DNA of 64,000 nt from Prevotella sp. (GTDB lineage Bacteria; Bacteroidota; Bacteroidia; Bacteroidales; Bacteroidaceae). The stretch spans positions 110,573 through 174,572 of the forward strand of contig JAKVJW010000001.1 of NCBI GenBank assembly GCA_022486815.1, given 5' to 3'. Shown in pieces: positions 17,925 to 27,372 of this stretch (positions within the stretch are counted from its first letter, which is position 1; the number at the start of each line of letters is the position of its first letter). The notes beneath the pieces are model-generated. The model ran no database searches. It was not told where the DNA came from and worked only from the letters and a program-made list of their open reading frames with translations. The position numbers and the translations under genes are program-made.

Positions 17925-20096
17925 ATGAAAAAATTAATAGGAATTTTTTTATTGCTCATTTGGGCATTTCCTGTTTTTTCGAATCCAATTACAGGTTTAC
18001 TGGAACGGATTGATAAGGGAGCATCAAAAAAATTTGTTATTGAAATCAGAAAAGAAGGTACTGATGATTTTTTTCAACTCAGTCAGTCTGGGTCTAGAAT
18101 AAAAGTTTGTGGTAATAATTATATCAGTGTAGCTGTCGGAATCAACTGGTATTTAAAATACCATGCAGGTGTTCACCTTTCCTGGAATGGAATGACAGCA
18201 AAACTTCCGAAGATTCTCCCCCCGTTGAAGTGTCCTGAAAGACATGAGACTTCTTTGACAGACCGGTATTACTTAAATTATTGTACCTTCTCTTATAGTA
18301 TGGCATTTTGGAACTGGAACCGATGGCAGCAGGAAATCGACTGGATGGCTCTGCATGGTATCAATATGCCATTGGATATTGTAGGTGAAGAATGTGTATG
18401 GCGTAACGTGCTTAAGCGTCTAGGATATTCGAAGGTAGAGATTAATCGGTTTATTGCAGGACCGGCCTTTGAAGCTTGGTGGGCCATGGGTAATCTGGAA
18501 GGATGGGGTGGTCCTAATCCGGATTCTTGGTATTCCTTTCGTTTATCATTAGGAAAAAAGATATTAAATCGGATGAAAGAATATGGTATGCGGCCGGTTT
18601 TCCCTGGATATTCGGGAATGGTACCTCACGATGCGGTTAAGAAGCTGCATCTTAATATCGCAGAACCGGCACCATGGAATGGATATACCCGACCAGCATT
18701 TTTGCAGCCTACAGATAAGCACTTTCAGCAAATTGCTGCCCTTTATTATAAAGAACAGCAAAAGATATTTGGAAAAGCTGATTTTTATTCGATGGATCCT
18801 TTTCATGAAACCAATAATATTGGTCAGGTTGATCTTGCTGCTTCGGGATTGGAAATAATGGCTGCAATGAAGAAGGTGAACCCAAAGGCTGTTTGGGTGG
18901 TGCAGGGATGGACGGAAAATCCGCGGAAAGAAATGCTTAAAGGATTAAAACCTGGCGATCTGTTAATTGTCGATCTTTTCAGTGAGTGTCGTCCGATGTG
19001 GGGTATGCAACCTTCTGTTTCATATAGAAAGGGTGGATATGGCTCACATGACTGGTTGTTTAGCATGTTACTCAATTTTGGGGCACGTACAGGATTACAT
19101 GGAAGAATGGATGAGTTGCTGCACAACTTCTATTTGACTAAGAATAATCCGCTTGCTGCACATCTTAAAGGCATAGGACTTACAATGGAAGGTATTGGAA
19201 ATAATCCGATGATGTATGAGCTGATGACAGAACTTCCTTGGCGTCCCAATAAATTCGATAAGATTAAATGGCTCAATGAATATTTAATGGCACGCTATGG
19301 AGTAAAAGATAAGACGATAGAACAGGCATGGAAAATCCTGGCAGACGGCATATACGATTGTCCGCAGACTAATAATCAGCAGGGAGCTCACGAATCAATA
19401 TTTTGTAGTCGTCCTTCACTTAGCAGTTTTCAATCCTCAAGTTGGTCTAAGATGCAAAATTACTATGATCCTACAAGTACAGAAGAGGCTGCACGGTTGA
19501 TGTTGAAGGTCGCTGATAAATATCGTGGAAACAATAATTTTGAATATGACCTCGTGGATATTATGCGTCAAGCCATTGCTGATAGGGCGCGGATTGTATA
19601 TAATCGTACAGTTGCAGATTTCAAAAGCTTTGATAGAAAAAGTTTTGAGAACGATTCGAAAGAATTTCTGAGATTACTTCTTAGCCAGGATACATTGTTG
19701 GGAACCCGTAGAGAATTTCGTGTCGGTACATGGATTAATGAAGCGCGTAGCTTGGGATCTTCTGAGGCTGAAAAAAACTTGTATGAATGGAATGCCCGTG
19801 TGCAAATTACAACATGGGGTAATCGCTATCCCGCTGATGAGGGTGGACTACGTGATTATGCGAACAAAGAATGGAACGGAATCCTCCGTGATTTCTATTA
19901 TAAACGCTGGAATGCATATTGGAATACTCTTCTGAATGTTCTTGATGGGAAACCTTTGATAAAACTTGATTTCTATGGAATGGAAGAACCTTGGACAAAA
20001 GCTCATAATTATTATTCATCCAACCCTGTGGGCAATCCGATAGATGTGGCAAAGAAAGTGTTTCACGAGGCATTAGTTCTGCATGGTAAAGAATAA
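17925..20096 (+). CDS. GH89 alpha-N-acetylglucosaminidase, NAGLU-like
   Basis: A 723-residue protein with a signal peptide ending near residue 19 ('VFSN'). Family 89 is recognisable throughout: the small N-terminal alpha/beta domain, then the TIM barrel starting 'RYYLNYCTFSYSMAFWNWNRW', 'DWMALHGINMPLDIVGEECVW', 'NLEGWGGPNPDSW', 'YSMDPFHETNN' and 'GLTMEGIGNNPMMYELM'. The Glu of the last motif corresponds to the nucleophile region, and the Glu of 'GEE' or 'FHE' is a candidate for the other catalytic acid. The C-terminal helical domain is complete. It releases terminal alpha-linked GlcNAc, as human NAGLU does from heparan sulfate and Clostridium enzymes do from mucin. It is 17 bp upstream of a HGSNAT-like acetyltransferase gene and probably co-transcribed with it. 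Confidence 0.95.
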   Translation: MKKLIGIFLLLIWAFPVFSNPITGLLERIDKGASKKFVIEIRKEGTDDFFQLSQSGSRIKVCGNNYISVAVGINWYLKYHAGVHLSWNGMTAKLPKILPPLKCPERHETSLTDRYYLNYCTFSYSMAFWNWNRWQQEIDWMALHGINMPLDIVGEECVWRNVLKRLGYSKVEINRFIAGPAFEAWWAMGNLEGWGGPNPDSWYSFRLSLGKKILNRMKEYGMRPVFPGYSGMVPHDAVKKLHLNIAEPAPWNGYTRPAFLQPTDKHFQQIAALYYKEQQKIFGKADFYSMDPFHETNNIGQVDLAASGLEIMAAMKKVNPKAVWVVQGWTENPRKEMLKGLKPGDLLIVDLFSECRPMWGMQPSVSYRKGGYGSHDWLFSMLLNFGARTGLHGRMDELLHNFYLTKNNPLAAHLKGIGLTMEGIGNNPMMYELMTELPWRPNKFDKIKWLNEYLMARYGVKDKTIEQAWKILADGIYDCPQTNNQQGAHESIFCSRPSLSSFQSSSWSKMQNYYDPTSTEEAARLMLKVADKYRGNNNFEYDLVDIMRQAIADRARIVYNRTVADFKSFDRKSFENDSKEFLRLLLSQDTLLGTRREFRVGTWINEARSLGSSEAEKNLYEWNARVQITTWGNRYPADEGGLRDYANKEWNGILRDFYYKRWNAYWNTLLNVLDGKPLIKLDFYGMEEPWTKAHNYYSSNPVGNPIDVAKKVFHEALVLHGKE

Positions 20097-20113
20097 GATA
20101 AATCACAAACAAA

Positions 20114-21208
20114 ATGAATAGTACTAAACAATCAATCCCGAAAAATAAAAGGTTACTTTCTCTTGATGTCTTACGGGGTATCACGATAGCTGGGATGATC
20201 TTGGTAAATAATGGAGGACCCGTAAATTTCGCTCCATTGGAGCATTCTAAGTGGAATGGCTTATCCCTTGCAGATATTGTGTTCCCCTTTTTCCTGTTTA
20301 TGGTGGGGATTTCTACTTATTTATCTCTGCGGAAATATGAATTCCACTGGTCTGTGGCTTTAATCCGGAAAATTGTAAAGCGTACCCTTTTGATTATGCT
20401 TATTGGGTGGGGAATATATTGGTTTGATGCATGTTGTAAAGGGGATTTTCTTCCTTTCTCTCATCTGCGAATTCCTGGAGTTCTTCAACGTATAGCTCTG
20501 TGTTATGGAATAGTTTCTGTGTTGGCTGTAAGCATTAATCATAAATGGTTTCCTCATATTGCTGTAGGTCTACTTGTTATTTATACTCTGATTTTAATTA
20601 TTGGAGATGGATATGCCTGTAATGGTTCAAACGTATTAGCCATTGTAGATCGGGCGGTATTTGGTTCTGCACATTTATATCATAAGAGTCCAATAGATCC
20701 TGAAGGTTTGTTAGGTACTATTCCTTCTATTGCACATACATTGTTTGGCTTTATTGCAGGTGAAATATTAATGGAAAGAACAAGCCTTAAAGAAAAAATG
20801 CTGAGATTATTACTGTATGGATTCTTGTTGTCTGGATTGGGCTTCCTGTTCCAATATGGGTTACCAGTAAATAAACGTGTATGGTCTCCGACATTTGTCT
20901 TGTTGACTTGTGGCTTGGCTTCTAGTTTGCTGGCATGTCTTATTGGGATAATTGATATAAAAGATAAAAAATGTTGGACACCTTTTTTTGAATCTTTTGG
21001 CATTAATCCTTTATTCCTTTATATCTTTAGTGAATTATTGGCAAGTTTCTTTTTTAATTTCCATATAAAAAATATCTTATATGGCATTATTCTGTCAGCC
21101 GTTCCCTGTAAATATATCGCATCTTTGATTTATGCTATACTATTTGTGCTTTTGAACTGGATTGTAGGGTACCCTTTATATAAGAAAAAAATTTATATCA
21201 AGTTATAA
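20114..21208 (+). CDS. HGSNAT/DUF5009-type membrane acetyltransferase
   Basis: A 364-residue polytopic inner-membrane protein with roughly ten hydrophobic segments. The N-terminus 'RLLSLDVLRGITIAGMILVNNGG', followed by 'WNGLSLADIVFPFFLFMVGIS', is the signature of the family that includes human heparan-alpha-glucosaminide N-acetyltransferase, annotated in bacteria as DUF5009 or DUF1624-related. The human enzyme moves acetyl groups across a membrane onto terminal alpha-glucosamine, producing the substrate of alpha-N-acetylglucosaminidase. Here the gene directly follows a GH89 gene, the same pair of functions. No bacterial activity can be proven from sequence; a transporter-like or other acyltransferase role is possible. 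A long hairpin follows at 21225-21274. Confidence 0.85.
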   Translation: MNSTKQSIPKNKRLLSLDVLRGITIAGMILVNNGGPVNFAPLEHSKWNGLSLADIVFPFFLFMVGISTYLSLRKYEFHWSVALIRKIVKRTLLIMLIGWGIYWFDACCKGDFLPFSHLRIPGVLQRIALCYGIVSVLAVSINHKWFPHIAVGLLVIYTLILIIGDGYACNGSNVLAIVDRAVFGSAHLYHKSPIDPEGLLGTIPSIAHTLFGFIAGEILMERTSLKEKMLRLLLYGFLLSGLGFLFQYGLPVNKRVWSPTFVLLTCGLASSLLACLIGIIDIKDKKCWTPFFESFGINPLFLYIFSELLASFFFNFHIKNILYGIILSAVPCKYIASLIYAILFVLLNWIVGYPLYKKKIYIKL

Positions 21209-21224
21209 AAGATTTGACTAATGC

Positions 21225-21274
21225 AACTCGTTGGTAGAATTAGCTGAATATATATTTAATTCTGCCGATGAGTT
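21225..21274 (+). terminator. 18-bp stem hairpin after the GH89-acetyltransferase pair
   Basis: AACTCGTTGGTAGAATTA (21225-21242) pairs over all 18 positions, three as G-U, with 21257-21274; the loop has 14 bases. No clean U-run follows, so termination may be factor-assisted. The rest of the gap to 21534 holds a -7-like TACATTTG at 21323-21330 with no well-placed -33 box, and no gene. Confidence 0.6.
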
Positions 21275-21534
21275 TATCTGCGATAATAATTTTATTGATC
21301 ATATTATTCGTATTTCCTATTATACATTTGGGATTTAAGAGGATTTTGTGTAGTTTTGAAACTTGAAATATAAATCATAGATTCAGGTCATCAGTTGTTA
21401 GTCTTCTTTTCTTCTTTGTAGATAAAGTGAGAATATTATTCTATCTGAATGAATGTAGGTGTGCTTTTATATTAATATTGGCAGGTTGGACTCCTGACAG
21501 ATATAATAACCATGAGTTAAAAACATAATGAAAA

Positions 21535-23571
21535 ATGAAAGGATTTAAATTTTATTGCGGTGTAGTTGCATTGCTGGTCTTTAGTCCGGGGATTTTGAGG
21601 TCACAAAACGATAAGAATTACCGGCTGCGTGCTGCAAAAGTGGTAAAGCAAATGACCTTGGACGAAAAGATCTCACAAATGCACGGGACGAGTAATAAGA
21701 AAGATTTTCGTATTGTTTTGGGTGTAGAAAGACTTCACATCCCGGATATGCCTTTGTGTAATGGACCTGCCGGATTCGGTCCTGCCGGAAAAGGGCATGA
21801 AGGACGTGCCACAGCCTTGCCGGCACCTATCTCCTTGGCTGCAACTTGGAGCAGGTCGGCAGCTTGCCTTTACGGAAAGATAGAGGGAAGTGAGTCGGCA
21901 GATTATGGAAATATCTTGTTGGAGGCTCCTGATGTAAATATAGCAAGAACGCCGCATAACGGACGTACTTTTGAAGGATTTGGCGAGGATCCTTTCTTGA
22001 GCGGAACGATAGGTGCGGCAAATATCAGGGGCATCCAGAAAGAAGGAATAATGGCGAATGTAAAGCATTATGCGGCTAACAACCAGGAGAAGAACCGTTT
22101 TGATATTAATGAAAGCATAGATGAGCGTACGCTCCGGGAGATCTATCTGCCGGCTTTTGAAATGGCTGTAAAGAACGGACATGTAGCGTCTGTGATGGCT
22201 GCTTACAATAAAGTGAACGGACACCATTGCACCGAGAATGATTTTCTGCTTAATGAGGTACTAAAGAAAGAATGGCATTTCAAAGGTTTTGTAACCTCTG
22301 ATTTCGGGGCTGTACACAGCACAATTCCTTGTATAAAGTATGGCCTGGACCTGGAATTGCCGGATGATAAATATTTTGGACATGCACTGAAAGAGGTTGT
22401 GAAAAACGGAGAAGTTTCGGAATCAGCATTGAATGAAAAGCTGATACGGCGGTTCAGTACGATGATGAAGTTTGGTCTTTGGGACAAAATGCCTCAACGG
22501 AAAGCTATACCTGCTGAAGATGGAAAAGTTGCAAAAGAACTTAGTGAGAGTGGTATGGTCCTGTTGAAAAACGACAAGAATCTCTTACCTCTCTCCAAAG
22601 CCCATATCCATAGCATTGCTTTGATCGGCCCTTATTCGTCAAAGGCTTCTACGGGAGGCGGTGGCAGTTCGCTTGTAGATCCTATCCTGAGAATCAGTCC
22701 GGAAGAGGGCATAAGACAAATGGCTGGATATGAAGTTAAGGTATACCGGTATAGCGGGCTTGACATAGACAGTGCCTTGGCTGTTTCAAAAAGGGCAGAT
22801 GCCGTAGTACTGGAATTAGGTGACAATCAATCAGAAGGAAGTGACCATTCCATCAGTCTGGGAGAAGCTCAGAACGATCTGGCTTCAGCCGTATTGCAAA
22901 CTATCCCGGATGCCATTGTCGTCTTAAAGACCGGCGGTCCTGTATTGATGCCTTGGATCAAGAAATGTAATACCCTGCTGGAAGCCTGGTATCCGGGAGA
23001 AGAGGATGGCCTGGCTGTGGCAGAAGTCCTATTCGGAAAGGCTTATCCGGGTGGCAAATTGCCAATTACATTCCCTGAAAGTGACGGGCAGACACCGATG
23101 CAGACAGTTGGGCAGTATCCCGGGATAGAGAAGGAAGTCAAGTATTCTGAAGGGCTGTTTGTAGGTTATCGCTGGTATGATCAAAATAAAGTGAAACCGT
23201 TGTTTCCATTTGGATATGGTCTGTCTTATACCAATTTCAGACTTTCGAATATAAAAATTATTCGAAAAGGAAAAGAGGAGAAGGTATTTGTAAGAGTTGA
23301 AAATACAGGTAAAAGGGATGGTTCGGAAGTGGTACAGGTATATGTCGGGCTTCCTTCTGCTGTAAAGGATGCACCTCAACAGTTAAAAGGCTTCTCCAAA
23401 GTGGAACTGAAAGCAGGGAAGTCTAAAGTAGTAACAATTCCGTTGAATGGACGGGCTTTTTCTTACTGGGATGTTTCCTGCCAAGGATGGAGAATCCCCT
23501 CAGGACGTATAAAAGTTGCCGTGGGTACATCATCACGTAATCTGGTATGGAGTAAGTATCTCAGAATGTAG
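21535..23571 (+). CDS. GH3 beta-glycosidase
   Basis: A 678-residue secreted enzyme (signal ending near residue 24, 'LRSQ'). It has the full GH3 layout. The (beta/alpha)8 domain begins 'LRAAKVVKQMTLDEKISQMHG' and carries the substrate-binding 'VKHYAANNQE' and the nucleophile Asp256 in 'VTSDFGAVHS'. The alpha/beta sandwich starts near 'GMVLLKNDKNLLPL' and includes 'GGGGSSLVDP' and 'LGDNQSEGSDH'. The C-terminal fibronectin-III-like domain begins near 'FPFGYGLSYT'. GH3 enzymes remove terminal beta-glucose, xylose or N-acetylhexosamine; the 'NQEKNRF' region and full three-domain layout favour beta-glucosidase or xylosidase over NagZ-type activity. The gene looks less AT-rich than its neighbours. 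A degraded copy of its 5' end lies at 27213-27287. Confidence 0.95.
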   Translation: MKGFKFYCGVVALLVFSPGILRSQNDKNYRLRAAKVVKQMTLDEKISQMHGTSNKKDFRIVLGVERLHIPDMPLCNGPAGFGPAGKGHEGRATALPAPISLAATWSRSAACLYGKIEGSESADYGNILLEAPDVNIARTPHNGRTFEGFGEDPFLSGTIGAANIRGIQKEGIMANVKHYAANNQEKNRFDINESIDERTLREIYLPAFEMAVKNGHVASVMAAYNKVNGHHCTENDFLLNEVLKKEWHFKGFVTSDFGAVHSTIPCIKYGLDLELPDDKYFGHALKEVVKNGEVSESALNEKLIRRFSTMMKFGLWDKMPQRKAIPAEDGKVAKELSESGMVLLKNDKNLLPLSKAHIHSIALIGPYSSKASTGGGGSSLVDPILRISPEEGIRQMAGYEVKVYRYSGLDIDSALAVSKRADAVVLELGDNQSEGSDHSISLGEAQNDLASAVLQTIPDAIVVLKTGGPVLMPWIKKCNTLLEAWYPGEEDGLAVAEVLFGKAYPGGKLPITFPESDGQTPMQTVGQYPGIEKEVKYSEGLFVGYRWYDQNKVKPLFPFGYGLSYTNFRLSNIKIIRKGKEEKVFVRVENTGKRDGSEVVQVYVGLPSAVKDAPQQLKGFSKVELKAGKSKVVTIPLNGRAFSYWDVSCQGWRIPSGRIKVAVGTSSRNLVWSKYLRM

Positions 23572-23686
23572 GGTTATGTATTAATTCTGGTGGACAAATA
23601 GGATCGTTATTTGTTTAGTATTGTCCGTCAGATGTTAAATGTATATCGGTATCTGGAAATATTTGGTGATTTAGAAGACAGATAGT

Positions 23687-25981
23687 ATGAACTATAAGAA
23701 GATTATTTTGTCCTTTTTGGCGTTTTTAATGTACTCGGCTTGGGGTATGTCAAGAGACTTTAAGGTACATCAGCCTTATGGGCTGATGACAGATCTAATC
23801 GCACATACGGAACTGACGTGGCGAAATGGTTATATGATTAGGATACCAGCAGAAAAACTGAAAGGTCCATTTCAATGTGCGGAGATAAGATCATCAAGGC
23901 CACGGTTTAGTTGGATTGTAAATGGCAACAAGGCGAATACTTATCAATTGGCTTATCGAATAATCGTAACGGATAATTATAATGATATTGCAGCGAACAA
24001 AGGCTCTATGTGGAATAGTGGTTGGGTTCATAGCCGTCAATCTGTTGCAATTGCTTATCAAGGAAAAAGTCTGCAACCAAACAAAACTTATTTCTGGAAA
24101 GTAAAAGATATTACCAATACTGATGGCGAAAGTGCATGGTCGGACATAAAAGTCTTTCGTACAGCTTCCTCTCTTTCTGAATCAGCAGTGTCCTATTATC
24201 CATTGGTGAAATCAAAAGAGCATCCTGTCTCGTTGGTTTCACCTGCTCAGAATGTGTTGCTTGCTGATTTTGGCAAAGATGCTTTTGGACAAATTTTATT
24301 AAGGATCAAATCGGTGGTTGAGGGGGATACGGCGCGTATCCGTTTAGGAGAATGTCTGGCTAAAGATAGAGTGAACCGCCATCCGGGAGGAACTATCCGT
24401 TATGAGGAGTATCGTATTCCTTTAATGAAAGGGACACATGTTTATTCCATCAAAATAGTTAAAGATCCGCGTAATACTTCTGGAAGTGCTATAAGGATGC
24501 CTGATTATATAGGTGAGGTGTTACCGTTTAGATATTGTGAGATAGAATGTGAAAATATAAACTTGAAAAAGGAAGATATAACGCGGGAAATGGTACACTA
24601 TCCTTTTAATGATCAAACTTCTTTTTTCAAATGTGACAATGATACGCTCAATAGGGTGTATGATTTATGTAAGTATTCAATAAAGGCTACTTCTTTTGCC
24701 GGCATATATGTGGACGGAGATAGAGAACGTACACCTTATGCTGCAGATGCTTACATCAACCAACTGGGACATTATGGCGTTGACCGGGAATATTCGATGG
24801 CACGTCGCACATATAGTTATATCCTGAATCATCCAACCTGGCCTACTGAATGGATTCTGCAAACTGTCTTAATAGCTTGGAACGACTATCTTTATACTGG
24901 TGATAACCGTATGCTTCAGTCAACTTATGAGCAATTGAAACCTTATCTTTTGATGGCTTTACAGGAAAAGAATGGATTGATCAGTACCACAACGGGATTG
25001 CAAACACTGGAGTTTTTGGCTTCAATTAAGTCTAAAGGAAAAATCAGGGATATTGTGGATTGGCCAAGTACAGGAAAGGGACTGAAAGAAGGCAGAGGGG
25101 GAGAAACAGACGGATTTGTATTTACTGATTATAATGCCGTTGTCAATGCTTATTATTATGAAGGATTGAAAGTCATGTCATATATCGCACGGGCAATTGG
25201 CAAAGATAACGAAGCAGAGCAGTATTTACGGCAATCTGAAAGTCTTAAATCTCTTTTTGATCATTCGTTTTGGAATAAGGAAAAAGGTTGTTATCAAGAT
25301 GGGCTTTCTACTTCACATACTTCACTCCATTCCAATATCTTTCCGTTAGCTTTTGGGATGGTACCTGAGGACAGGCAACGCTCAGTTGTTCATTTTATCG
25401 AATCTCGAGGGATGGCATGCAGTGTTTATGGCGCGCAATTCTTGTTAGATGCTTTGTATAATGCCTGTGATGCCAATTATGCTTTACATCTTTTGAGCAA
25501 GACAGATGATCGTAGCTGGTATAATATGTTGAGGGGTGGATCTACTATAACGATGGAGGCATGGGATAATAAATATAAACCCAATCAGGACTGGAATCAC
25601 GCATGGGGCAGTGCTCCAGCCAATGTGATTCCAATGGAATTGCTGGGTATAAAACCACTGAAGCCTGGTTTTAGCATGGTAAGCATAAAACCTCAAGTAG
25701 GCAAGTTGAAATGGGTTGATGCTTTGGTTCCTACGATAAGGGGCGGTATTCATATACAAGTTGACAACAAAAAGAAATATTATCGATTACGACTTACTCT
25801 TCCTGCGAATATGAGGGCAAAAGTTTATCTGCCTTTGTCTTCCCGGGAATACATGATAAAAGATAACGGAAAGCATGTGTGTCCCATGCCCGACCATGAT
25901 CATGAATCTTATATGTATTTAGGAATTGTTGGCTCAGGCTTCCATCAATTTGAGGCCTTGCCTGATAAGGGGAGAAAATAA
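23687..25981 (+). CDS. GH78 alpha-L-rhamnosidase-like enzyme
   Basis: A 764-residue protein with a signal peptide (about 21 residues, 'WGMS'). The N-terminal part has a fibronectin-like 'YQLAYRIIVTD...KTYFWKVK' domain and a jelly-roll module ('LLADFGKDAFGQ'). The (alpha/alpha)6 barrel contains 'DGDRERTPYAADAYINQLGHY' around residues 343-363, matching the GH78 D-R-E-R motif with its general acid region, and 'TITMEAWDNKY' with 'QDWNHAWGSAPANVIPMELLG' near residues 620-660, where the base Glu sits. The C-terminal beta-domain follows. GH78 enzymes remove terminal alpha-L-rhamnose by inversion. It lies 115 bp after the GH3 gene and probably acts on the same glycan in the periplasm. Confidence 0.9.
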   Translation: MNYKKIILSFLAFLMYSAWGMSRDFKVHQPYGLMTDLIAHTELTWRNGYMIRIPAEKLKGPFQCAEIRSSRPRFSWIVNGNKANTYQLAYRIIVTDNYNDIAANKGSMWNSGWVHSRQSVAIAYQGKSLQPNKTYFWKVKDITNTDGESAWSDIKVFRTASSLSESAVSYYPLVKSKEHPVSLVSPAQNVLLADFGKDAFGQILLRIKSVVEGDTARIRLGECLAKDRVNRHPGGTIRYEEYRIPLMKGTHVYSIKIVKDPRNTSGSAIRMPDYIGEVLPFRYCEIECENINLKKEDITREMVHYPFNDQTSFFKCDNDTLNRVYDLCKYSIKATSFAGIYVDGDRERTPYAADAYINQLGHYGVDREYSMARRTYSYILNHPTWPTEWILQTVLIAWNDYLYTGDNRMLQSTYEQLKPYLLMALQEKNGLISTTTGLQTLEFLASIKSKGKIRDIVDWPSTGKGLKEGRGGETDGFVFTDYNAVVNAYYYEGLKVMSYIARAIGKDNEAEQYLRQSESLKSLFDHSFWNKEKGCYQDGLSTSHTSLHSNIFPLAFGMVPEDRQRSVVHFIESRGMACSVYGAQFLLDALYNACDANYALHLLSKTDDRSWYNMLRGGSTITMEAWDNKYKPNQDWNHAWGSAPANVIPMELLGIKPLKPGFSMVSIKPQVGKLKWVDALVPTIRGGIHIQVDNKKKYYRLRLTLPANMRAKVYLPLSSREYMIKDNGKHVCPMPDHDHESYMYLGIVGSGFHQFEALPDKGRK

Positions 25982-26082
25982 CAGTGGATTCCTGTTGGCT
26001 TTTGATAAGCATAGATAGTGTGAACTATGTCAGAAGGGATTAAAATAAGTTCATGGCAGTAGTGAATTTTAAATATTATATT

Positions 26083-27171
26083 ATGGAAGAACAATTTAAG
26101 AGTATTATCAGGCAATTTTCCATTAAGGGTGTCCCTGTAGAGGTCAAGCCTTTGGGAAACGGACTCATCAACGATACTTTTAAGGTGTTGACCTTAGGTA
26201 ACCAAAATCCGGATTATGTCTTGCAACGTATTAATCATGAAGTATTTAAAGATGTGGATATGCTGATGCATAATATAGAAGTCGTAACCACTCATATCCG
26301 TCAGAAACTGGAAGTACAAGGTACAACTGATATAAACAGAAAGGTTCTCACCTTCATACCTTCCGTCAATGGAAAATACTATTTCAAGTCTCCTGATGGA
26401 AAATACTGGCGGATGATGGTGTTTATCTCCAAAGCGAAAACATTTGATAGTGTGACTCCGGAATATGCTTGCCAGGCTGGCAAGGCTTTTGGAAACTTTG
26501 AAAGCATGCTCGTTGATGTCCCGGATCAACTTGGTGAGACAATCCCTGATTTCCATAACATTGAACTCCGGGTTCGACAGTTGCAGGATGCCGTGACAGC
26601 CGATGTTAAAGATCGTGTAAAAGCCGTAAAACCTATTATAGAGGTGCTGGTTGCGGATAGTTATAAGATGTGCAAGTCCGAGCGGATGTACAGGGAAGGT
26701 AAACTTCCTAAACGCATTTGCCATTGTGATACCAAGGTAAATAATATGATGTTTGATGAGAACGGTAATGTTCTTTGCGTGATTGACCTTGATACTGTCA
26801 TGCCAAGTTTCGTGTTTTCAGACTATGGCGATTTCCTCCGTACAGCTGCTAATTTTGTAGCTGAGGACGATCCCCATATCGATAGAGTCGGGTTTAATAT
26901 GGACATTTTTAGATCGTTTACTAGGGGCTATCTGGAGGGTACGGCTGATTTCCTGACACAAATAGAGCGCGATAATCTGCCTTATGCGGCTGCTTTGTTT
27001 CCATTTATGCAATGTATCCGATTCTTGACGGATTATATTAATGGCGATGTCTATTATAAGATAAAATATCTGGAGCATAATTTAGTTCGTGCCAGGAATC
27101 AATTAGCTCTTTATAGGAGTGCATGTAGTCATGGAAAGGAGATGAAGGAATATATCGACAGTATTTCATAG
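26083..27171 (+). CDS. N-acetylhexosamine-1-kinase-like sugar kinase
   Basis: A cytoplasmic kinase of the aminoglycoside-phosphotransferase fold. I chose ATG 26083 ('MEEQFKSIIRQF') because the family homology begins there; an in-frame ATG at 26053 would add ten residues. The ATP-lobe motif 'KPLGNGLINDTFKV', the catalytic loop 'HCDTKVNNMMFD' and the metal-binding 'VIDLDTVMP' with 'YGDFLRTAAN' all agree with NahK-type enzymes, which phosphorylate GlcNAc or GalNAc at C1. That activity fits the GlcNAc released by the GH89 enzyme upstream, so it may feed the liberated sugar into nucleotide-sugar metabolism. Specificity is inferred from family and context; no signal peptide is seen. Confidence 0.85.
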   Translation: MEEQFKSIIRQFSIKGVPVEVKPLGNGLINDTFKVLTLGNQNPDYVLQRINHEVFKDVDMLMHNIEVVTTHIRQKLEVQGTTDINRKVLTFIPSVNGKYYFKSPDGKYWRMMVFISKAKTFDSVTPEYACQAGKAFGNFESMLVDVPDQLGETIPDFHNIELRVRQLQDAVTADVKDRVKAVKPIIEVLVADSYKMCKSERMYREGKLPKRICHCDTKVNNMMFDENGNVLCVIDLDTVMPSFVFSDYGDFLRTAANFVAEDDPHIDRVGFNMDIFRSFTRGYLEGTADFLTQIERDNLPYAAALFPFMQCIRFLTDYINGDVYYKIKYLEHNLVRARNQLALYRSACSHGKEMKEYIDSIS

Positions 27172-27212
27172 TCCAGTTTAAAATTTCGGATAAGTATGAG
27201 CTTAAAAATATA

Positions 27213-27287
27213 ATGGAAGATGAAAGGATTTAGATTTTACAGTGTGTTATCGTTTTGATTGTAGATTAGTCCGGTATTATAGGGAGG
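27213..27287 (+). pseudogene. Decayed duplicate of the GH3 gene's 5' end
   Basis: Starting at 27220 the sequence reads ATGAAAGGATTTAGATTTTA and translates 'MKGFRFYSVLSF' before a stop. The GH3 gene at 21535 begins 'MKGFKFYCGVVAL'. Similarity also covers the bases just before the ATG (ATGGAAGATGAAAGG against ATGAAAAATGAAAGG) and a TTAGTCCGG block at the same distance downstream. Stops and indels break the frame, so it is a vestige, not a gene. Confidence 0.7.
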
Positions 27288-27323
27288 GAGATATCCATTC
27301 TTCTCTAAAAGAATAATAAAAAA

Positions 27324-27354
27324 TTTGTTGTCTCATTCTAATTTCTTATTTTTG
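27324..27354 (+). promoter_or_regulatory. Promoter of the NtrC-type regulator
   Basis: TTTG at 27324-27327, a 19-bp spacer and TATTTTTG at 27347-27354 match the Bacteroides housekeeping promoter (TTTG, 19-21 bp, TAnnTTTG). It is 18 bp upstream of the regulator's start codon, so the 5' leader is very short. Confidence 0.7.
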
Positions 27355-27372
27355 TAACCTATCAGAAAAAGA

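Noticed and set aside
21673..22227. 184-residue minus-strand open frame
   Set aside because: Antisense shadow of the GH3 catalytic domain.
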